This document shows, piece by piece, positions 56,706 through 64,000 of a stretch of 64,000 nucleotides of DNA. Within the stretch, counting starts at the first letter, position 1. Each line of letters begins with the position of its first letter. Below the pieces are notes generated by a model. That model was not told the DNA's origin. It worked only from the letters and a program-made list of their open reading frames with translations, and did not search any database. Location of the stretch: assembly GCA_018821715.1 (NCBI GenBank), contig JAHJLN010000394.1, positions 1 to 64,000 on the forward strand, read 5' to 3'. The translations under genes and the position numbers were made by a program. Origin of the DNA: Pseudomonadota bacterium (GTDB lineage: Bacteria > Desulfobacterota > Desulfobacteria > Desulfobacterales > Desulfobacteraceae).

Positions 56706-59498
56706 CTACAGCGGATCCTTGATACGAAGAGTTTTTATTCGATCCGGCTTAAAGGAACCGATTTCCGTTATAATCATATCTACCTGATTATTGTCTACTT
56801 TATCCTCTCTTGGGTTCATTTTTTTAATGGATAATGTCTCAAACTTTTCTAAACATTTTCGATCCTGAGTAAACCATTCGATATCTCGATTGAGATCTTT
56901 GTCATAAACAATATCTCCTATTTTGCCTGTATCAGCAATGATAAATACAGGGACCCTGTATTTATTGGCAACATCGGATACCGTCAGATGCCCGCAGGTA
57001 TGGCCAAAACTTTGATCAACATTATTGATGCCGTTTGTGCCGAAAAGGACTTTTTGGATAAGGCCCCGATCCATTAAATTTGAAATGCTGATATCCGGTA
57101 TTATCCAAACATTCTGGAAGCCAATCTCTCTTACTTTTTGTGCATAATGCAATCCATCACTGTAGACAATTTCATTTGCATAATTGTATTGGGTTTTTCC
57201 GCGGCATTCGCAAATGTAAATATGCGTGTTTCTTTTTTGTTCAGATGCACAAGAATCCAATGCATTTATTATCAGGCTGCTATACCCGAATAAAAGGATG
57301 CTTCCCCCATCGGAAATAAACGTTTTTGCATTTTCCGATAAAGCAATAAGATTTTTTCTACGCTTTTCCATAAGTTTATTGATTTTATTTTCTATGACAA
57401 CGGCTTTATCCTGATCATCACTGTTTAATATTTCTTCCAGATTATTGATAAAGGTTCTAATCAGCGTATGGCAGGGCCGGGCCAGAATAATCCGTTTAAC
57501 TTCTTTTAAATAATCCTGTAAAATATCCAGACCGGAATTAGAAATTTTAACAATTCTAAGCGAAGTCCTGAGGATAATATGAAATGCCTCACTGGCCGAA
57601 CTTAACTCTTCTAACAAAATATTGCTTCTGATCAATTCAAACTCAAGAACAGGCTGGCTCTGGAAGTCATCAATTGTGTTGGTTTTGATATCCAGGAAAA
57701 AAGAGAGCCGACCCCTGATAAGTATTTCTTTTACTGTGCTTAAATCTTCCCGTAAATTATTTTTAAGGGTTTCAGGAATAAAGGTGGCAGCAGTTGTTGA
57801 AGAGATATTAAATATATTTATCAAAATGGACAGGTCTTCCGGCTGAGGCGTGATTTTTTTGATCCATTTTGATTTTAACCAATGCATTTTATTCTTCCAG
57901 GGAAGACCTGTCTCATACAGAAGCGCATTATATTCCTCGGGTGTCAAGCTGTCTATATCATCTACATGGGTTGCAATGGAAAGCCTCAGATAAGCTGCTA
58001 TCAACCTCACTCTTACATTGGCATAATTGTCGCACTCAAATATATTTTCTGTTTTTCTGTGATATTTGCAAAGCGTGGCGATCGTACTTGCTTCCGAATG
58101 ATTCAGCAATAAATTGTCATGGTGCTCAATAATGTATTTGTAAGACCGCAAATGATGTAATTTATACACCTTGGCATTCCATTCATCATCATTTATATCT
58201 TCGCTTTGAAGACCGACAACCATTCCAATATCATGCAGCCATACTGATGCTAATAAGTAAAACCACTCCTTTTTGGTAAAACTTTCATTATACTCTACTG
58301 GAAGCAGATTATATAAAGCGATTTCAACCTGCAAATTGTGTGTTTCGTTATGAAACCCCTGCCATGAAGGGCCATCATGTAATTTCCATAAATCTGAAAC
58401 AAGGTCTATTATTTTTATTAAAATTTCATAATCATGGTCATCAAGGACATCTCTTCTTCTCTGTGTAAACGATGTCTCAACTGCGATAATTTTTTTTGGA
58501 CTCTCTCCAATAATTTCAGTATCAACCGTATCAAATTCAATTTTTCCGTCATCTCCGGTGCTGGTATCAATTACCCATTTCCGGTTGGCCGGAGAAAAGC
58601 TTCTAAAGTCAAGCATAATTTTTTGCTGGAAAAAATCAATGGTTAAATAATGAAATCGTTGTTTTATTAAAGAATCCGTCCCTAAACAAGAGGCCCCGGC
58701 CTGGAATTGAAAAATTTTACCCATGGCATCATGATGATAACTTGCATCCACATTGTGCAGATGCCCGGTAAGCAAAATTGAGTTATTCACATAGCTTTTT
58801 AAAATTTTAGCATCATCTCCCCACAAAAAATTGATGGGATGATGAAACAGAAAAATTCTGACATCATATTCCGGCAAGGATTTCAGTGCAGACCTGACTT
58901 GAAATTCACCAATGGCTATTCTTCTCTCATCTGTATCCGATCTGCTCATCCAGGCGGAGTTGAGCCCGATAATATTAATATTTTTTCCTGCATCACATTT
59001 GTAATTGTCTGCAAACGGTACCAGTCCGTTGTGGGTATGTTTTAAATGCGGCATATATTTTTCAACAAAGGCATAGTATTCCGACATCCCCTTGAGCAGG
59101 TCTTTACGAAAGTCTTCATTGCTGATCTCTTCATTTAAATCCCGCATACTTGAATATACAGGGATATCAGATTTTCTGTAACACCTGCGGTTTACATCAT
59201 GATTACCCGGCACAATAAATAATTTTTCTCTGTTAATGCCGGTATGTTTGATTAGTTTTTCAAAAAAATCTTCTGCCAGATCATATTCTTCTTTTTTTCC
59301 GCTAAAGGCAATATCTCCTGATACGATGACTATTTCAGGATTAATCCCTTTTTCTTTATCCCTTTCAATCCGCTTTAATAAGGATTCAGTAACAATTGAT
59401 TGGTCTATTACGTCATTTTGCTTGAAATGGAAGTCTGAAATATGGAGTAGTTGGAACTGCATTGTTTTCTCCTTTAAACCTGAAATAATATTAAACAC
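56706..59498 (-). CDS. Three-domain protein: calcineurin-like metallophosphoesterase, HD-type hydrolase, C-terminal eIF2B/MtnA-like domain
   Basis: MPE: LLHISDFHFKQ, VIVSGDIAFSG, FIVPGNHDVNR, LFHHPINF, LLTGHLHN; HD: ASVWLHDIGMVVG, HHDNLLLNHSEASTIATLCKYHRK; eIF2B-like: ILLFGYSSLIINAL, IYICECRGKTQ, VWIIPDISISNLM, QKVLFGTNGINNVDQS, YRVPVFIIADTGKI. Confidence 0.85.
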   Translation of the reverse strand: MFNIISGLKEKTMQFQLLHISDFHFKQNDVIDQSIVTESLLKRIERDKEKGINPEIVIVSGDIAFSGKKEEYDLAEDFFEKLIKHTGINREKLFIVPGNHDVNRRCYRKSDIPVYSSMRDLNEEISNEDFRKDLLKGMSEYYAFVEKYMPHLKHTHNGLVPFADNYKCDAGKNINIIGLNSAWMSRSDTDERRIAIGEFQVRSALKSLPEYDVRIFLFHHPINFLWGDDAKILKSYVNNSILLTGHLHNVDASYHHDAMGKIFQFQAGASCLGTDSLIKQRFHYLTIDFFQQKIMLDFRSFSPANRKWVIDTSTGDDGKIEFDTVDTEIIGESPKKIIAVETSFTQRRRDVLDDHDYEILIKIIDLVSDLWKLHDGPSWQGFHNETHNLQVEIALYNLLPVEYNESFTKKEWFYLLASVWLHDIGMVVGLQSEDINDDEWNAKVYKLHHLRSYKYIIEHHDNLLLNHSEASTIATLCKYHRKTENIFECDNYANVRVRLIAAYLRLSIATHVDDIDSLTPEEYNALLYETGLPWKNKMHWLKSKWIKKITPQPEDLSILINIFNISSTTAATFIPETLKNNLREDLSTVKEILIRGRLSFFLDIKTNTIDDFQSQPVLEFELIRSNILLEELSSASEAFHIILRTSLRIVKISNSGLDILQDYLKEVKRIILARPCHTLIRTFINNLEEILNSDDQDKAVVIENKINKLMEKRRKNLIALSENAKTFISDGGSILLFGYSSLIINALDSCASEQKRNTHIYICECRGKTQYNYANEIVYSDGLHYAQKVREIGFQNVWIIPDISISNLMDRGLIQKVLFGTNGINNVDQSFGHTCGHLTVSDVANKYRVPVFIIADTGKIGDIVYDKDLNRDIEWFTQDRKCLEKFETLSIKKMNPREDKVDNNQVDMIITEIGSFKPDRIKTLRIKDPL

Positions 59499-59529
59499 AA
59501 TTGAAAGCTGATTTATCTAAACTGGTTTT

Positions 59530-61044
59530 TTAAGGACTTTTTTCAAAAGCCGTTAAGCGCTCAAGGGTATATTGCCGTTTGAGTTCTGCCATTGTTTTCG
59601 GACCGGGCATGCCATCGGGTTCCAGTTTGAAGCGACGTTGGAACGCCATTAATTTTTCCCGTGTTGATGGACCCCACACCCCGTCAACTTTCAGGGTTGC
59701 TGCCATAATCTGATTCAAGGCTGACTGGAGAAATTGAACCTCGTCAGGATTGGAAAGCGCTCCCTTGTCCTGTGCAATTTCCGCAAAATAGTCCTGGAAT
59801 GTTGTTTTTAAAAACCCTCGCCATCCCTGCTCGTCCAGTCCCAGTTCAGTCACCGCTTTTTTTAGATCAAAATCAGGGCCTTGCTGTTTTACCATTTTGT
59901 AGAGGTCATCCACTTTCTGCCGCTGATCCAGGCAAAGCAGGAGAAGCCTGATTTCACGGATTTGTGTTGAGTGCAACCCTAAATCCTGGGCTTTTTGCGT
60001 CAGTTCTATCAAGGAAGAGACCTTTTCTTCACGCATTCCATCCATTCGCCAGTTGGGCAGAGCCGTCAGACGACCGGAATTCCACTGAGTTCGTTCATAA
60101 AGACTTGCCAGGCCTTCATTCAGCCAATCCGGTGCTTCGGGGAAATCCGCCTTGATCATTGCATGGACCATCTCATGCAGCAGGGTGCCGTACCCTGTCC
60201 TCCCTCCTGTAGCCATGATCAAATTGTCGGACGGGTTGTAATACCCCAGAAACGGGGCATAGACCGGAAGACCCACTTCCGGATACAGCTGATGGGTCGC
60301 GTCAACCAATGCAAACGGCTGTGGAGAAATCATGATCACAAGCAGTCTTTGAGGCGGCGTATCAAAATATTCTTTCATAAAATACGCATAAAAATCCTTT
60401 ACCCCTCTTTCGTAGTGCTTGACAGGTGATACCGGATCTTCCAAACCAATGATCAAAAAAGGCGCTTTTTCAAACACATCTATCCTCAGATTATGTAGTG
60501 ACTGCCGTATGACAGCTTCCATGGGACCTGCTGAAGCGCCTGCATCAATTACCGGCAGCCGTTTCGGCAGGTTCATGATGGCGTCTTTTTCCATCTCCAC
60601 AGTGCCTTTCTTCATGATAAAACTGATGGAAACCCCTTTACTGCCCCAGTTTTCCACTCTCAGTTTGGCCAGCTGCGTCTGGCAGTATCCCAGTTCCGAT
60701 TGAATGGCCCCGCGCTGCTCATCCGTAACAGCCATAAGCCTGGCTTTTTCAAGCCATTCAGTGGCCTTTTCCCAGTTCTTCAAGGTATTGTTCAGCGCAC
60801 CCAGACTAAACACATACTTGTAGGTATCAGGAGACAGAAGGTTTGCTGTTTCCAAAAAATTGAGCGCATTTTTCAACTCCTGACTGCCGGGGTTGTCCTG
60901 GCGATAGATGGATAAAAACCGCTGGTAATTATTCTCTGCTTCGTTGCCCTGAGCGGTTGCCGGACCGGACAGGGCAATGAAGATGGTCATGACGGCGGCA
61001 AACAATGCCGGCATCATCCAGCGGATAAACCTCAAATCGTGCAT
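59530..61044 (-). CDS. Secreted gluzincin-like protein with TPR-like N-terminus and C-terminal peptidoglycan-binding domain
   Basis: LLHEMVHAMIKADFPEAPDWLNEGLASLYE (HExxH-x15-E); C-terminal QSALNQIMAATLKVDGVWGPSTREKLMAFQRRFKLEPDGMPGPKTMAEL (PG_binding_1-like); signal peptide. Confidence 0.82.
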   Translation of the reverse strand: MHDLRFIRWMMPALFAAVMTIFIALSGPATAQGNEAENNYQRFLSIYRQDNPGSQELKNALNFLETANLLSPDTYKYVFSLGALNNTLKNWEKATEWLEKARLMAVTDEQRGAIQSELGYCQTQLAKLRVENWGSKGVSISFIMKKGTVEMEKDAIMNLPKRLPVIDAGASAGPMEAVIRQSLHNLRIDVFEKAPFLIIGLEDPVSPVKHYERGVKDFYAYFMKEYFDTPPQRLLVIMISPQPFALVDATHQLYPEVGLPVYAPFLGYYNPSDNLIMATGGRTGYGTLLHEMVHAMIKADFPEAPDWLNEGLASLYERTQWNSGRLTALPNWRMDGMREEKVSSLIELTQKAQDLGLHSTQIREIRLLLLCLDQRQKVDDLYKMVKQQGPDFDLKKAVTELGLDEQGWRGFLKTTFQDYFAEIAQDKGALSNPDEVQFLQSALNQIMAATLKVDGVWGPSTREKLMAFQRRFKLEPDGMPGPKTMAELKRQYTLERLTAFEKSP

Positions 61045-61072
61045 AACGCCTCCAATTTAATAGGATGATCAT

Positions 61073-61591
61073 CTAATCCGGGACAGATGTTCTGTGAAGC
61101 GGATTGCTTTCCTGTCTTACCTCTTCAATACCTGCCACAGGCGAGGCGGGTAACATCTTGATTTCCATGGGCTTTTGCACTGTCAATCCCCAGAGGATAA
61201 TGGCAGCTCCCATCAGAACAAACAACGCCCCCGGGCTTCCTGCCTTAAGCTTGGTTTTAATTCCTGAACCGGAAAACCCGAAATCAATTTCACCCGATAT
61301 CCCCTTGATCAGGGTATCGTGACCTAACCTTACAATCAGGTAGCCAAGGACACAGGCTGTAATCTTAAGGACAAGTATGCTTGCCATGAACGCTATGGCA
61401 ATAGGGGTACTTGTGGCAACAAATGCCTGGGCAGATGCTATTGAAGCCGGTTCCACCGCCCCTGCGACGTCAGCGGTCATGCCGGGCAGAATCCCGCCTG
61501 TTAAAATCAAATAGCCTGCCACAATAAAACAATCTTTACCCTCCCATAATCTGGACACTTTTCTTTTGAAGCCTGCACCTATTGTGTACAT
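61073..61591 (-). CDS. Hypothetical membrane protein (about 172 aa)
   Basis: MYTIGAGFKRKVSRLWEGKDCFIVAGYLILTGG... with TM segments; start at 61591 chosen because the ORF-track start 61780 overlaps the upstream gene. Confidence 0.55.
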   Translation of the reverse strand: MYTIGAGFKRKVSRLWEGKDCFIVAGYLILTGGILPGMTADVAGAVEPASIASAQAFVATSTPIAIAFMASILVLKITACVLGYLIVRLGHDTLIKGISGEIDFGFSGSGIKTKLKAGSPGALFVLMGAAIILWGLTVQKPMEIKMLPASPVAGIEEVRQESNPLHRTSVPD

Positions 61592-61610
61592 AAACAGTTT
61601 CCTCTTGTTT

Positions 61611-64000
61611 TTATTTTTTCCAAGTGTCAAGCCCGATGGCCAGCCGATGATACTGCCATGCATCATCCAGGAGCAAAAAGTAACCAAACAGCTGATATTT
61701 AAATTTTGCCGGATCAACTGAAGAGTGGTAGGGTACCTGCGGTGCTGTTGAATAAATAAGCTGCCCCAAAAAAAGACCATCCGCTATTTCAACCAGCTCA
61801 TCAAGGCAGAAACCAATGGGCATGGGCCCCCCTATCATGGGGTATCGGTAATGAAACTGGAAAACCTTTTTTTTGCTTTCCTTCCCGTTATTCATGGGAA
61901 GAATTGAGTCTTGATCACAGGTCCCTAAAAATTTATATCCCTGCCTGAAAAAAGGAGACGGCCCTGATTGTGAAATTGCCTGCAACGATGGATCCGGAAG
62001 CTGATAATTCATATCAATGATGCGCATGAGCGGATCTGCGGCCACAATGCGCTCATCCTGGATATTGCTGCCGTCAACCCAGTGTCTGCCGGCTTCTTTT
62101 TCCCAGAAATCCTTGTCTGCATCAGACATGCCCTTGTCCCATGACCCGCTCTTTAAATACCGGGTGTAGGGACCCTCATCGGTCCAGTGATGCTTTTCGT
62201 TTTTCAGGACAAGATCATAGTGCGGGGCACTGGCCAGGTGGGACTCAAGCTCTTTCACTCTTTGGGGATATCGCTCGACAAGGGTGTCGCTTTCATCTAA
62301 AAGCATGCTCAGTTTCCGGCCGTTAATTTTTTCAAAGGATTTGCCGGCCCATGGGAAAATATATTTTCCTATGCTGTGCCAGATCATGTTCAGAATGTTG
62401 GGGCCGGCCGGCTCACGCCCGAGAACGCTTGCCAGACTGCTTGGAAAAAGCTGGCTCTGGTCATAGAAGGCTGTGGGATCAGGGCATATGGTTTCCTTTA
62501 ACCCCAGATGCAGATTCAATGTTGCCCCATGATAATAATCAAACCCGCAGGTTATCTCTTCCCGGCCGTAATAATCTCTTTTTTCAGTACCATCCGCCCT
62601 TACATTGTATCCTTTGGAACCCTGACCCTTGAATAAACCGTTTTCAACCACAGGCGCCACCCCGCAGCGGAAAAGACGGTTCAATTTCTCAAAATGCACC
62701 AGGTGATCATCATATTTACTCTGCAAGGAGATCTGTGTACTGATTCTTTGAAGCAGTTGCAGAATGGACTCATCCTCTTTGAGCAGTTGACGGATATCTT
62801 CTGTATCTGATTCTTTTGGAGAAGGTTCAAAAATAAAGGTGGTGAACTTTTTTTTCAGACCATCATTGAGCTTCCAGTCATTGGCCCAGTCTGTTATCTC
62901 TGGCCACTGCCGTTGCATTGATGGTGAACGCTTTGGTGAACGGCCCGGTTTTTTATCGTAACCAAGTGTTGTATACCCTGTTTCTCCAGGGCGGGGACGT
63001 AGCTGGGGAAACGCATCGTCTGCATATACCTTTTCTGCATAGGCCGGATCCATCATGAGAAAATAACCATTGTTCTGGTAGCCGTAATCCACATCACCGC
63101 CTTGATCTTTACCCGGCTCGGAAAAATGACGTCTTAAAAAATCAAGGGGATGCTGATGGTGGGGATCATAAGATTCTCCAATGGGAATTTCAGGCAGGTC
63201 GGGACAGAAAGGCAGCCGAAGGCGACCAAGGCTGTAATGGCGGGTGGCATAGATCAGTTGACCCAGATAGATGCCCTCGGCAATCTGCACAATCTCATCC
63301 ACAAGGCGGGTCATGGGATAGACGGGTCTTAGGGCGGGCCAGCGATAGTTCAGCTGGTACACGTCTTTACCTTTCATTTCCGAGACAACCGATTTCCCAA
63401 AATCCGCCAGATAGATACTTCCGGTTTTATTGTAAGGAATGTATGTTTCCTTTTCCAGGTTTGCTTTTGTAAGGATGCCGCCAAACTGTTCTGCAGAAGT
63501 TGAAAAAGGCCTGTCTTTAAGATCCCATAGTTGCGTCAGCACCGGTATGGTGATTCCCTGGATAAGATCCGGGTCCGGAGGGTCCCGGAAAAAATTACGG
63601 CCGATGCGGGTCGATTCAGGATTAAACGCTTTCATTACCGAGTCGTCCTTCTCACATTTTTCAGCCAACGTCTCACGGGTCAGGGGTTCAAAGGCTTTAC
63701 CCATCCACAGCCCGGTATCTGCAAACGTCATATTCCAGGCAGTGGCCATCCATTCAATACTGGCGATCCGTGAGCGTTCCCGGCCTAAATGCCGGACCGT
63801 ATCCTGAAAATAGTCACTGTTCCTGATGGATACAGGAATGCCGATCATCGGGCCGTCAAGAACCACGGATTTCCCGCACATAAACAGTGTCTGCAATTTT
63901 TTATTTATACCAGGCCACAGCTGCCGTTGTTTATTGTCCGCCAGTATCTGCTGATACTTTGCCAGCATGGCATAAAAACTGCCGGTAAAATCTTTTTGAA
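61611..64000 (-). CDS. Large protein of unknown function with an internally duplicated domain; may extend beyond the window
   Basis: ORF 61611-63968 with ATG at 63968, but the frame stays open to base 64000; repeated block YQLNYRWPALRPVYPMTRLVDEIVQIAEGIYLGQLIYAT / FQFHYRYPMIGGPMPIGFCLDELVEIADGLFLGQLIYST. Confidence 0.7.
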   Translation of the reverse strand, partial: QKDFTGSFYAMLAKYQQILADNKQRQLWPGINKKLQTLFMCGKSVVLDGPMIGIPVSIRNSDYFQDTVRHLGRERSRIASIEWMATAWNMTFADTGLWMGKAFEPLTRETLAEKCEKDDSVMKAFNPESTRIGRNFFRDPPDPDLIQGITIPVLTQLWDLKDRPFSTSAEQFGGILTKANLEKETYIPYNKTGSIYLADFGKSVVSEMKGKDVYQLNYRWPALRPVYPMTRLVDEIVQIAEGIYLGQLIYATRHYSLGRLRLPFCPDLPEIPIGESYDPHHQHPLDFLRRHFSEPGKDQGGDVDYGYQNNGYFLMMDPAYAEKVYADDAFPQLRPRPGETGYTTLGYDKKPGRSPKRSPSMQRQWPEITDWANDWKLNDGLKKKFTTFIFEPSPKESDTEDIRQLLKEDESILQLLQRISTQISLQSKYDDHLVHFEKLNRLFRCGVAPVVENGLFKGQGSKGYNVRADGTEKRDYYGREEITCGFDYYHGATLNLHLGLKETICPDPTAFYDQSQLFPSSLASVLGREPAGPNILNMIWHSIGKYIFPWAGKSFEKINGRKLSMLLDESDTLVERYPQRVKELESHLASAPHYDLVLKNEKHHWTDEGPYTRYLKSGSWDKGMSDADKDFWEKEAGRHWVDGSNIQDERIVAADPLMRIIDMNYQLPDPSLQAISQSGPSPFFRQGYKFLGTCDQDSILPMNNGKESKKKVFQFHYRYPMIGGPMPIGFCLDELVEIADGLFLGQLIYSTAPQVPYHSSVDPAKFKYQLFGYFLLLDDAWQYHRLAIGLDTWKK

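Noticed and set aside
1-64000. tRNA, rRNA or prophage integration hallmarks
   Set aside because: None recognised by eye: no tRNA-like cloverleaf, no integrase or transposase ORF in the track

Overview
The window is about 64 kb of chromosome, probably from an anaerobic sulfate-reducer-like deltaproteobacterium (Desulfobacterales-like; lineage is inferred from gene content only). Most genes are ordinary: an ftsX/M23/S41 envelope block, panB, rsmA, dapL, moeA, uppP, a phosphomannomutase, a UvrD-type helicase and signalling proteins. Three regions stand out. (1) A co-directional cluster at about 4830-24543 looks like an unusual RiPP (ribosomally synthesised, post-translationally modified peptide) biosynthesis and export locus. 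It encodes a ketosynthase, an ACP, two B12-type radical SAM proteins, two tandem GNATs, a radical SAM protein fused to an RRE-like module and an HExxH gluzincin domain, a second SPASM radical SAM protein, a 99-aa Cys/Gly-rich precursor peptide, a CPBP protease, a small membrane protein, an ABC exporter without a C39 domain, an M16 lipoprotein peptidase, an HlyD-like protein and a TolC-like protein. The combination suggests a lipidated or acylated radical-SAM RiPP. (2) A three-domain protein at 56706-59498 combines a calcineurin-like phosphoesterase, an HD hydrolase and an eIF2B-like domain. (3) A glycyl-radical enzyme of the C-x-E (eliminase/decarboxylase) type at 51639-55474 sits with an SCP2-like small protein and a DUF6765-like putative zinc hydrolase. 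No tRNA, rRNA, CRISPR array, prophage or IS element was seen. All assignments come from reading motifs; no database search was run.
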